Under the pieces are notes generated by a model. It worked only from the letters and a program-made list of their open reading frames with translations, searched no databases and had not been told where the DNA came from. A program made the translations under genes and the position numbers. Below are positions 57,201 to 63,830 of a stretch of DNA of 64,000 nt, in pieces. The stretch is from an alpha proteobacterium U9-1i (GTDB lineage: Bacteria; Pseudomonadota; Alphaproteobacteria; Caulobacterales; Aquidulcibacteraceae), in the NCBI GenBank assembly GCA_000974665.1, contig BBSY01000003.1:124001-188000 (forward strand). Reading direction: 5' to 3'. How positions within the stretch are numbered: position 1 is the first letter of the stretch; every line of letters starts with the position of its first letter.

Positions 57201-59206
57201 CGCCATTCCCCGGCATCTGCCTTACCGACACCTTCCAGCTCTATGAGAAGGAAGACCTCATCTCTGGTATGATGGCGGACAATTCCAGCCGTCGAAAGCG
57301 GCAGAAGACTCTTCCGATCAAGGTCATCCTTGGCAATCCTCCCTATTCGATTGGGCAGACGAGTGAGGACGACAACGCGGCCAACGTCAGTTATCCGCAC
57401 TTGGACGAACGCATCGCTTCCACGTATGCCAGTGCTTCGTCGGCAAAGCTCACTCGCGGTCTATATGATAGCTATGTCCGCGCGATCCGGTGGGGCTCTG
57501 ACCGTATTCAGGAGACTGGCGGAGTGCTTGCGTTCGTAACGAACGCTGGTTGGATCGACGCCAATTCCGCCGATGGCATGCGCAAATGCGTCGCCGATGA
57601 GTTTACCAGGGTGGATGTTTTCCACCTTCGTGGAAATCAGCGCACTCAAGGGGAACAGTCGAGGCGTGAGGGTGGGAAGATATTCGGACAGGGGAGTCGC
57701 GCGCCCGTGGCGGTTACTCTGCTTACCAAGAATGGCAAATCCTCAGGGCCAGCGCGGATTCGACTGCACGATATTGGTGACAATCTGAGTCGCGAGGAGA
57801 AGCTTGATCGTGTCACAAAGTTTGGGAGCGTAGGTGGCATCACCAAGAAGGGTGCCTGGCTACCGATCGCGCCTGATGAGCATGGCGATTGGATCGGGCA
57901 GCGCGACAAGAGTTTCGATCTGCTATTTCCGGTCGGTGACAAGGACAAGAAGTCCGATGCGCCGCTCTTCGCAAATTTCTCTTTGGGGGTGGTAACCAAT
58001 CGCGATGCTTGGTGCGTGAATGCCTCGCGGAGCGAGTTGCTGCGCAACGTGGGCGGACTCATCTCTACTTTTGAGCAAGAGCGTCATCGCTTTGCATCTC
58101 TTGGAAAGGCGTTCGCAAGTGCGGCGGCCCGTGATGACTTTGTTGATGACTTCGTGGTCGTCGATTCAAAGCGGATAAGCTGGACGCACAATCTTAAGGG
58201 TGACCTCGCCACGAACAAGCAGTTGACGCTCGCGCCCGAGAAGGCGTCTACCTGTATGTATCGCCCGTTCAACCGGGCTTGGCTCTACTACGACCGCCGT
58301 CTCAACGAGCGCGTCTATCAAATGCCACGCATCTTCCCGACAGGTGCGCATGAGAATTTGGTCATAGGGCTTACCGGCGGCACCAACCGAGGCGAGTTTA
58401 CGACACTCATGACCTCGGCGCTTCCAAGCCTTCACATGGCTGACTCCAACGGTGCTCAGTATTTACCGCGATATGTCTATGTGGATGTCGAGGCCAGGGA
58501 CGGGTTGTTTGCGGCTGACGGGGGAGGTCAAGAGCGCCGTGATGCCATCACCGATGCTGGGCTGAAGCATTTTGCGAGGGCGTACCCCAGCGAAACAATC
58601 ACGAAGGACGATCTGTTCTATTTCGTCTATGGCATCCTGCACTCGCCTGAGTATCGCGCGCGCTACGCTGACAATCTGCGCCGTCAGCTTCCCCGCATGC
58701 CGATCTTGAAGCGCGCAGAGGACTTCTGGGCCTTCGTTGAAGCTGGTCGAAAACTTGGCGATCTCCACGTCAACTATGAAACGGTCGAGCCATACCCGGT
58801 AGCCATCGGTGAAGGCGATCTGCGCCTTGCCAATATCGACGATCCTGTCTCGTATTTCCGCGTCGAGAAGATGAAGTTCGCCGGCAAGCGCCCGAAGCTC
58901 GATAAGACCACGGTGATCTACAATCCGCGGATCACGATCACGAACATCCCGCTTGCGGCCTACGAATATGTCGTCAACGGCAAGCCGGCGCTCGAATGGG
59001 TGATGGAGCGCCAGTGCGTCTCCACCGATCCCGCCAGCGGTATCGTCAACGACGCCAACGCCTACGCCAACGAAACCGTAGGCGATCCGCGCTACCCGTT
59101 CGATCTCTTCTGCCGGATCATCACAGTCAGTCTGGAAACGATGAAGATCGTCAAAGCGCTGCCGGCACTGGATATTCGCGAGAATGCCGAAGCGACGCCA
59201 GCTTAG
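54299..59206 (+). CDS. Type ISP restriction-modification enzyme (single-chain helicase-nuclease-methyltransferase)
   Basis: This 1635-residue protein has the layout of LlaBIII/LlaGI-type enzymes. An Mrr-like nuclease domain has Asp66 in GIDLVAQ and Gln82-x-Lys84 in AVQCKFY. An SF2 helicase follows, with Walker A ACGTGKT (Lys199), DEAH at 325-328 and QSVGRVMRRAEG. Next come a helical coupler and an N6-adenine methyltransferase, with SAM motif DPFVGTG (908-914) and catalytic NPPY (1013-1016). A target-recognition domain lies at the C-terminus. I start it at TTG 54299 because GGCGGGGG precedes it and TTLRDLL is the usual N-terminus. The frame is open 29 codons further upstream. Confidence 0.9.
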   Translation: MTTLRDLLISYRERASSEREKGDYFERLVRIWLQHAPTQQGQFLRVLSYADWAAENRISQQDTGIDLVAQLADSPDDWCAVQCKFYAGGYRIQKADIDSFFTASGKRPFTRRLIVDSTGAPWSEHAAEALVGQTIPCNRIGLADFEESGIDWDAFAKSGEVHVTKKAPKPHQLDALREVQKGLSDADRGKLIMACGTGKTYTALQIAQAMAGRGGRVLFLVPSLSLMSQSIREWSVDTAINLRSFAVCSDVQVGVRRAKQDDLADISATDLEIPATTLANVLAAKASKPDPERMTVVFSTYHSIQAVADAQAKFGLPAFDLIICDEAHRTTGATLAGEEESNFVKVHDADFIKGKKRLYMTATPRIFGEAVQQVADEKGAMLASMDDESLYGQELFTRNFSWAVQNGLLTDYKVIVLAVDEASPDVQRLLRDGGNELKLDDATRIVGCYKALTKTDLKPDTDADPAPMKRALAFCKTIKASQLFEEQFARVSEEWRDGLESDRAAALPPLTPQVRHVDGSFSANMRNERLAWLKDEAGAEHCRILTNARCLSEGVDVPALDAILFLHPRKSQIDVVQSVGRVMRRAEGKKMGYVILPIGVPAGMAPEQALNDNERYKVVWQILNALRAHDDRLDATINKIDLGVDPGDRIEIIAVSNDFPVRAKAAKANLDIGGGVAVDGDDFATSTPRVPNGPAQLAFDFPEYAKAIMAKIVKKCGTRTYWENWAGDVARIAEIHITRIKAAVERAGSEEKAAFDTFLEEIRDDLNDSITTDEAIEMLAQHLITKPVFDALFEGYAFAANNPVSRALDQVLSVLERQNLDKETESLEKFYNSVRIRAAGIASATAKQKIVVELYDTFFKTAFPRLAQRLGIVYTPVEVVDFIIKSVDEVLREEFGQSLSSEGVHIIDPFVGTGTFITRLLQLGLIQPEDLPRKFSSEIHANEIVLLAYYIAAINIEATYHEMTGEYAPFPGICLTDTFQLYEKEDLISGMMADNSSRRKRQKTLPIKVILGNPPYSIGQTSEDDNAANVSYPHLDERIASTYASASSAKLTRGLYDSYVRAIRWGSDRIQETGGVLAFVTNAGWIDANSADGMRKCVADEFTRVDVFHLRGNQRTQGEQSRREGGKIFGQGSRAPVAVTLLTKNGKSSGPARIRLHDIGDNLSREEKLDRVTKFGSVGGITKKGAWLPIAPDEHGDWIGQRDKSFDLLFPVGDKDKKSDAPLFANFSLGVVTNRDAWCVNASRSELLRNVGGLISTFEQERHRFASLGKAFASAAARDDFVDDFVVVDSKRISWTHNLKGDLATNKQLTLAPEKASTCMYRPFNRAWLYYDRRLNERVYQMPRIFPTGAHENLVIGLTGGTNRGEFTTLMTSALPSLHMADSNGAQYLPRYVYVDVEARDGLFAADGGGQERRDAITDAGLKHFARAYPSETITKDDLFYFVYGILHSPEYRARYADNLRRQLPRMPILKRAEDFWAFVEAGRKLGDLHVNYETVEPYPVAIGEGDLRLANIDDPVSYFRVEKMKFAGKRPKLDKTTVIYNPRITITNIPLAAYEYVVNGKPALEWVMERQCVSTDPASGIVNDANAYANETVGDPRYPFDLFCRIITVSLETMKIVKALPALDIRENAEATPA

Positions 59207-59604
59207 CCGCCGAAAACCTTACGAAGCCAATTCCAGAAACGGCGCCAGAAGCCGCGCTCGCGCTCTTGCGCGGCGTAGTGGTCGCGGCGGCGCTGCTCCT
59301 CCGCATTGCGCCCCGCGAGGACTTGGGCCTCGGACCATCCTTTGGCCCAATGAATCTGACCGTCACTGATCACATAGTGCGATCGGCAGGGCAGTTGCCA
59401 ATTGCCGATAGAAGGGCGGAGGCTCGGGCGTCCATGGCGCTCTGTAAAGCTCCATTCGGCCGGACCAAGCGGGGTGACGACCTTTGCGCCGCATCCGCAC
59501 GCGCACAGATGCGCTGCGACAGCGTATTCCAGTGAGACGTAGAGCACGCCCGGCGCGAGGTCGCGCGGAACGTAGGTAACATGCTGGAGCTTCAGTTCGT
59601 TCAC
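59203..59604 (-). CDS. DUF6527-family protein, last gene of the Ubl cassette
   Basis: This 133-residue protein has a compact, probably zinc-binding core: CACGC (Cys34, Cys36, Cys38), WSF, PSIGNWQLPCRSHY (Cys73, His76) and IHWAKGWS. The C-terminal 35 residues are basic and helical, with many Trp and Arg. This core is that of the DUF6527 family, which travels with prokaryotic ubiquitin-like and E1 genes. A peptidase or zinc-dependent accessory role is possible. It overlaps the E1 gene by 4 bp and is convergent with the restriction enzyme gene. Confidence 0.8.
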   Translation of the reverse strand: MNELKLQHVTYVPRDLAPGVLYVSLEYAVAAHLCACGCGAKVVTPLGPAEWSFTERHGRPSLRPSIGNWQLPCRSHYVISDGQIHWAKGWSEAQVLAGRNAEEQRRRDHYAAQERERGFWRRFWNWLRKVFGG

Positions 59605-60773
59605 TCGAAAGCCTCTGTGAACAGCTTCAGCCCGCCAAGTTCAAAGAGCATGTGATGCGCCCCGTTGTCATTGGCGTAGAAGCGGCGAATTTGTTTGTAG
59701 CGAATGACCGCCAGGGCCGCGTTTAAGGCGTTCAGTTCGGCGATTTGGATGTTCTGACGATAGACGTCGTTCGGATCATCCGACATTTCCGCCAGGCCCA
59801 TTTGTTGGACCCTTCGACCATCTGCTGTCGAATAGTAGGTGGCGCGCATCATGCCAGTGAGGGCGTCCGCATTGCGGGTAAGGCCCATCCCGACATCGAT
59901 GAATGGAATGCCTAGGCCCAGCAGAAGCTCGAATAACTCGGCGCGCGCCGAGCCTTTGTCCACGCACACGAACGCGAACGTCACGCCCTCGAAATCGCCG
60001 GCGCAGGAGCGATCAATGTATTTGCGGGTAAGGACGAGCCCTTCGCGAAAGTTCGCATAGCGCGATGCGTAGACGTCCGCCTTCCCCTGGCTCAGTTCGC
60101 CTTCGTCGAGCCTTCCCGGCGATCGATAGGCATTGTGGACATGATAGGCGTCGCCATCGAACCCGCGGATCTGTTTAACGGGCGTTTTGGCGAAGAAATC
60201 CAAGACGTAGGCGCCAGTTCCGCCGAGGCCGATGATGGCGATGACTTCGTCCTTAAAGCGCGCCGCCAGATCGCCAATCTCAGCCCGGCTGGTCAGCGTG
60301 TCATGAAACTTAAAGACCGAGTCCTTCACCGCTTCGTTGTCGACGCGGAAGGTTAGCGGATTGGCGCAGTGGAGCTCGATCGCAGGGCCGGAAATCATGC
60401 CGACGTAATGTTCAATCTTATCGAAGAAGTCGGCAAACCCGTTGCTGGGCTTGTTGGAGAATGTGCGCTGCACGACCACGTCTGCATGGGCGAGGGTAAG
60501 GCTCGTCGGGCCTCCGGCCAAATTAGGGATCGGCTGACCGTTCAGCCCGTAGGGCGGTGAGCCGGCGAAGAACACTTGATGGTCCTGCTGTTTGACGCGG
60601 ACCTTGTCGATGAATTCGAGCTTCGTCACGAGGGCGCCGATCTGCAGCGTCTTCTGGCTGTCGAGATAGGGAATGTCGCGCACGACGAGATGCGCGCTGT
60701 CGAGCCGCAGCGCGTATCCCTTTTCCATCAGGCGACGGATGTCGTCGTTATGATTGGCCAGTTCGATTAACAC
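59601..60773 (-). CDS. E1-like ThiF-family adenylyltransferase with N-terminal DUF6791 domain
   Basis: This 390-residue protein should adenylate the C-terminus of the neighbouring ubiquitin-like protein. The DUF6791-type domain is at about 1-160. The ThiF/E1 Rossmann domain follows, with IGLGGTG (181-187), FDGD (205-208), the conserved Asn and Arg of VHNAYRSPG, and GKADVYASRYANF. Cysteines are few (about 136, 257 and 270), and no typical E1 catalytic-Cys loop or CxxC zinc pairs are seen. The GTG start lies inside the Ubl gene (26-bp overlap), which implies coupled translation. Confidence 0.87.
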   Translation of the reverse strand: MLIELANHNDDIRRLMEKGYALRLDSAHLVVRDIPYLDSQKTLQIGALVTKLEFIDKVRVKQQDHQVFFAGSPPYGLNGQPIPNLAGGPTSLTLAHADVVVQRTFSNKPSNGFADFFDKIEHYVGMISGPAIELHCANPLTFRVDNEAVKDSVFKFHDTLTSRAEIGDLAARFKDEVIAIIGLGGTGAYVLDFFAKTPVKQIRGFDGDAYHVHNAYRSPGRLDEGELSQGKADVYASRYANFREGLVLTRKYIDRSCAGDFEGVTFAFVCVDKGSARAELFELLLGLGIPFIDVGMGLTRNADALTGMMRATYYSTADGRRVQQMGLAEMSDDPNDVYRQNIQIAELNALNAALAVIRYKQIRRFYANDNGAHHMLFELGGLKLFTEAFE

Positions 60774-61011
60774 GGAAGACCATTCCTTCTTTTGCTTTGA
60801 CCGTGCCGCCGGGGGCCAAGATGCCTTCCGGCTTGTCGCCGTGGCCGCGCGTGAAAGTGACGGAATAGGTGATTTCCGGGTGCTGCGCGTAGTCGGGATA
60901 GGCCAGCGTCACGACTTCCGCGTAGGTTAGAATTTCCTTCTTCGGCACCTCATGGGGCGTGCCGTCCACGATGATCGTGATGGTCTTGTCCTTGTCTTCC
61001 TGCTTGCTCAT
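60748..61011 (-). CDS. Ubiquitin-like protein (single multiubiquitin-type domain)
   Basis: This 87-residue beta-grasp protein begins ITIIVDGTPHEVPKKEILTYAEVV and runs to VKAKEGMVFRVNRTGQS. It is recognisable as a single copy of the bacterial multiubiquitin domain. The C-terminus does not end in Gly-Gly, so it needs trimming, uses another residue, or works without classical conjugation. ATG 61011 follows GGAGG. It lies between the SinR-like gene (35-bp gap) and the E1 gene (overlap). Confidence 0.85.
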   Translation of the reverse strand: MSKQEDKDKTITIIVDGTPHEVPKKEILTYAEVVTLAYPDYAQHPEITYSVTFTRGHGDKPEGILAPGGTVKAKEGMVFRVNRTGQS

Positions 61012-61046
61012 GCGAGCCTCCATTAAGAGTTGCTTTGGGCGTGCCG

Positions 61047-61325
61047 TTAGGCGGCCATCTTCACTTGGCGCGCGTTGATCCACTCCCAGGCTTTTTGCGG
61101 AAGCCAGCCTTGGTATTCGCGCGTCACGCCGATCACGAGGACGAAGTCGCCGGTATCGACGTGCGGGGCCAGGCGCGCCCAGACCCCATTGGCGTCCAAA
61201 GACGAATCAACCAACCAGGTTGATCCGAGAAAATGCCACCACGAGCCGCAGCTCTTGATGGCCTCATAAAGACCCGCGTAGTTCTGGCCGGGGCGCTTCA
61301 GGTCGTAGTTGATCGCGTAGATCAA
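61047..61325 (-). CDS. SinR-family (Cas2/VapD-like fold) small protein
   Basis: This 92-residue protein begins IYAINYDLKRPGQNYAGLYEAI and contains GSWWHFLGSTWLV and GWLPQKAWEWIN. It fits the small 'SinR' proteins that share the ferredoxin-like fold of Cas2. It may be a nuclease or nucleic-acid-binding subunit. The start is TTG with GGGAG upstream. It is the first gene of the minus-strand Ubl cassette; there is no CRISPR array nearby. Confidence 0.75.
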   Translation of the reverse strand: MIYAINYDLKRPGQNYAGLYEAIKSCGSWWHFLGSTWLVDSSLDANGVWARLAPHVDTGDFVLVIGVTREYQGWLPQKAWEWINARQVKMAA

Positions 61326-61453
61326 TGTCGGTCTCCCGTCCGGCCAACGAAGCCGATACTTACCTATGCGGACGAGGTGTCGGATGCGGACATTGGCTGC
61401 CTATGTCCGCGTTTCGCGATCCTTCCGCATAGGAGTCCGAGGAGATAACCCGT
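61326..61453. promoter_or_regulatory. Divergent promoter region of the Ubl cassette and sigma/ImmA genes
   Basis: This 128-bp gap between divergent starts holds ordered motifs. ATGCGGAC occurs at 61366-61373 and again at 61384-61391, 18 bp apart. GTCCGC (inverse) is at 61405-61410. CCTATGCGG (61363-61371) and CCGCATAGG (61425-61433) form a perfect 9-bp inverted repeat. A shared regulator or sigma-dependent promoter pair is likely. Confidence 0.6.
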
Positions 61454-62038
61454 GTGAGTCTGAGCCAGGCCGCCACCACACGCAGCCGGGATGAGGTCGC
61501 CGCCGCGATCCGCGCCTTCACGCCTGCCGATTGGGCCAGGTTGAAGCGGGTCGCGGCGAAGTATGCGTTTGCACGTCCTGTTAGCCCCGAAGATCTGATG
61601 CAGGAGGCGTTTATGCGGGCGCTCGATACACGCGTGTGCCCCTCCGACATAGACGTGGTGAAGTTTCTGGCGGAGATCATCCGCAGCGTGGCCGACGGCG
61701 AGGCCGAGAAGATTGAGCACAAAGCGAAGCTGGTGCCGATCGCCAATACCGGCGACCCGGACGATTTGGTCTATGACATCGCTGACGGGGCAGCCAATGC
61801 GGAGGCGCGCCTGATCGAGGCGCAGCACGCCGAGCGCTGCATTGCCGCTCATGCCGGCCTCGTTGCGCTCTTCGATGATGATCCGACAGCACAACTCATT
61901 TTGGAAGGAATGATGGATGACATGGCGGGCGAGGAACTGCGTGAGCTGACGGGCCTCGACAAGGTGGCGTATGACAGCAAACGCAAAGCCATCCGCCGCA
62001 AAATTACCAAGCACTATCCCAATGGATGGAAGCCATGA
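61454..62038 (+). CDS. Sigma-70-like (ECF-type) RNA polymerase sigma factor
   Basis: This 194-residue protein has a region-2-like helix set (VSPEDLMQEAFMRAL, about 43-57) and a region-4-like helix-turn-helix at the C-terminus (LRELTGLDKVAYDSKRKAIRRKI). The layout is that of small ECF sigma factors. The GTG start follows GAGGAGA. It is the first gene of a plus-strand trio that ends with an ImmA/IrrE protease and is divergent from the Ubl cassette. Confidence 0.78.
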   Translation: MSLSQAATTRSRDEVAAAIRAFTPADWARLKRVAAKYAFARPVSPEDLMQEAFMRALDTRVCPSDIDVVKFLAEIIRSVADGEAEKIEHKAKLVPIANTGDPDDLVYDIADGAANAEARLIEAQHAERCIAAHAGLVALFDDDPTAQLILEGMMDDMAGEELRELTGLDKVAYDSKRKAIRRKITKHYPNGWKP

Positions 62039-62475
62039 CCGGGAAAGGCGACAAAGAGCGCATTGCGCTAAGCCGATTGGCAAATGCTCTTACGGACGAC
62101 ATCTTGAATGCCTCGGATGAAGACATTCTGGCTGAACTACAAGACGCTGGAGGAGATCCGGCGAAGAATGCCGACGATATGAGGGCGTTGTTCGAGAAGA
62201 CGGTCTTGCTGGCCAACAAGAAGCGATTAAGCGCGGCAAAGGCTGGCGCGGCATCCGTGCGGGAAGTGTTTGCGCCGCCGGTTTCGTCTGCAGTCGATAT
62301 TGGGGCTGCTAGAGCACGTCTTCGAAAGATCATTGAGACGCCGGGCGGAGCGCACAAAGTTACTTTAGCCGCGCGCAAAGAAAGCGAGATGTCTGACTCC
62401 GACGTGATGGGGATGCTCGATGATCTGGTCGAACTCGGCATTCTGTCGCGACCGAACGACGCCGAGAGCGACTGA
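62026..62475 (+). CDS. Hypothetical protein between sigma factor and ImmA/IrrE genes
   Basis: This 149-residue soluble, helical, highly charged protein has no recognised domain. It overlaps the sigma gene by 13 bp (an ATG at 62035 is an alternative) and ends 5 bp before the protease gene. By position it could be the protease's substrate, an anti-sigma factor or an antitoxin-like partner. Confidence 0.65.
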   Translation: MEAMTGKGDKERIALSRLANALTDDILNASDEDILAELQDAGGDPAKNADDMRALFEKTVLLANKKRLSAAKAGAASVREVFAPPVSSAVDIGAARARLRKIIETPGGAHKVTLAARKESEMSDSDVMGMLDDLVELGILSRPNDAESD

Positions 62476-62480
62476 TCGCA

Positions 62481-63236
62481 ATGTCACCTGCGGAGCGACT
62501 GCTGCAAGAATTGGGCGTGACGGACCCCAAGGAAATCGATTTGGAGGCGATAGCATTCCACGTCAAAGCACGGGTCCGCTACCGCGCGCTGGAAGGATGC
62601 GAGGCGCGAATTGTCGGCAATGAGCGCGAGGCGATCATTACTGTAAACTCTGCCAGTTCGGCGCGGCGCCAAAGATTTTCCATTGCCCACGAATTGGGCC
62701 ATTGGCACCATGACCGTGGGAAGTGCCTTGCGTGCCGCTTGGAGGACTACCGTCCCAGTGAAACGCGCTCGCCGGAGCGGGTCGCTGACGGCTACGCCGC
62801 CGATTTGTTGATGCCGTACTATCTATTTCGGCCGCTGGCCCGAGAGATCGGGAAGCCGAACTTCAAAACCGTAGCGGCGCTGGCCGAAATATTCAAAGCA
62901 AGCAAAGTCGCGACAGCCATTCGGCTGGTGGAGAGCAATCAGGCGCCAACCATTCTTGTTTGTCATGGGTCGAATGGCCGTAAGTGGTTCACGCGGGCAC
63001 AGAGCGTGCCGAAGAAATGGTTTCCGCAGGATAGCTTGCACAGCGACAGCTATGCCTTCGGGATTCAGTTCGGAAACAGCTCGGATGATGCGACGCCGCA
63101 CAAAATCGGCGCTGATGCTTGGTTTGATCGCCGCGATGCAGATCGCTTTGAGGTGTTCGAGCAAACGATACGGATGAGCGCCCAGGAGACGCTTACCCTG
63201 TTGCAGATTAACAATGGAAAGATGCTCGAAGACTGA
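62481..63236 (+). CDS. ImmA/IrrE-family metallo-endopeptidase
   Basis: This 251-residue zinc protease has HELGHWHH at about residues 70-77 and a downstream Glu in ERVADGYAADLLMP as third ligand. ImmA/IrrE proteins cleave repressors when triggered by damage or phage. There is no N-terminal helix-turn-helix, so the DNA-binding partner is separate, possibly the small protein or sigma factor upstream. The C-terminal 120 residues are an unrecognised sensor-like region. Confidence 0.87.
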   Translation: MSPAERLLQELGVTDPKEIDLEAIAFHVKARVRYRALEGCEARIVGNEREAIITVNSASSARRQRFSIAHELGHWHHDRGKCLACRLEDYRPSETRSPERVADGYAADLLMPYYLFRPLAREIGKPNFKTVAALAEIFKASKVATAIRLVESNQAPTILVCHGSNGRKWFTRAQSVPKKWFPQDSLHSDSYAFGIQFGNSSDDATPHKIGADAWFDRRDADRFEVFEQTIRMSAQETLTLLQINNGKMLED

Positions 63237-63261
63237 AGAGTGGTCGAGCGCGGGGGCTTGC

Positions 63262-63531
63262 CTAGCGTCGATGTGGGCAAGCGCGCGGGCTCAGAAGCGA
63301 TCCCTCTGCGACAAAAACATAGTCGCGTTTGTTCGTGGCAAAAATTCTTCCGCTCGCCGTGTTCGGGTTGGAACGAAGAGTGCCGTAGATACGAACTCGT
63401 GATCGGCACGTCTGGCAATATGCCGTCTTATCGTCCAGCACGCCGTTCCAGCGACCGATGGTGTGCCCTTTGTCGGTCAGAAGGGATTCGTACCGCTTGC
63501 GCAGCGCTAGATGCTCGGGAAAGTCTGCCAT
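63262..63531 (-). CDS. Small hypothetical protein with CxxC motif
   Basis: This 89-residue basic protein has a CQTC pair in the middle and one further Cys near the end. I start it at ATG 63531, 8 bp after the upstream gene's stop. No family recognised. Confidence 0.5.
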   Translation of the reverse strand: MADFPEHLALRKRYESLLTDKGHTIGRWNGVLDDKTAYCQTCRSRVRIYGTLRSNPNTASGRIFATNKRDYVFVAEGSLLSPRACPHRR

Positions 63532-63538
63532 CTGGGCC

Positions 63539-63727
63539 TTAGCAGACGCCGCTCTTGCGCAGTTCCCATCCGCGGTAGACGACAAATGCGTCGTCCGCAC
63601 GGATCGCGCATGGTGTTGGCGTCAAGCCGGTCTCATTCAAGAAGGCGGACCACAAATCGCTTTCCAGAAAGGCACCATCAGCACCACCATCGTCGATCAT
63701 TTGGTCTACAATGTTGCGCGCAGTCAT
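63539..63727 (-). CDS. Small hypothetical protein
   Basis: This 62-residue acidic protein is the likely first gene of a two-gene minus-strand unit with the CxxC protein. Nothing in it is recognisable. Confidence 0.5.
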   Translation of the reverse strand: MTARNIVDQMIDDGGADGAFLESDLWSAFLNETGLTPTPCAIRADDAFVVYRGWELRKSGVC

Positions 63728-63830
63728 CCCAAACTCCTCCGACTCGATGGAGGACGCTATCGGTTAATAAAGAGTGGATGTTACCGGGTATGATCGCTGG
63801 CGGCGCCGAAGCGACGCCAGCGATCGGCCC

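Noticed and set aside
61047-61325. Possible CRISPR-associated Cas2
   Set aside because: The fold likeness is real, but there is no cas1, no repeat array and the closest match is to SinR-type proteins.
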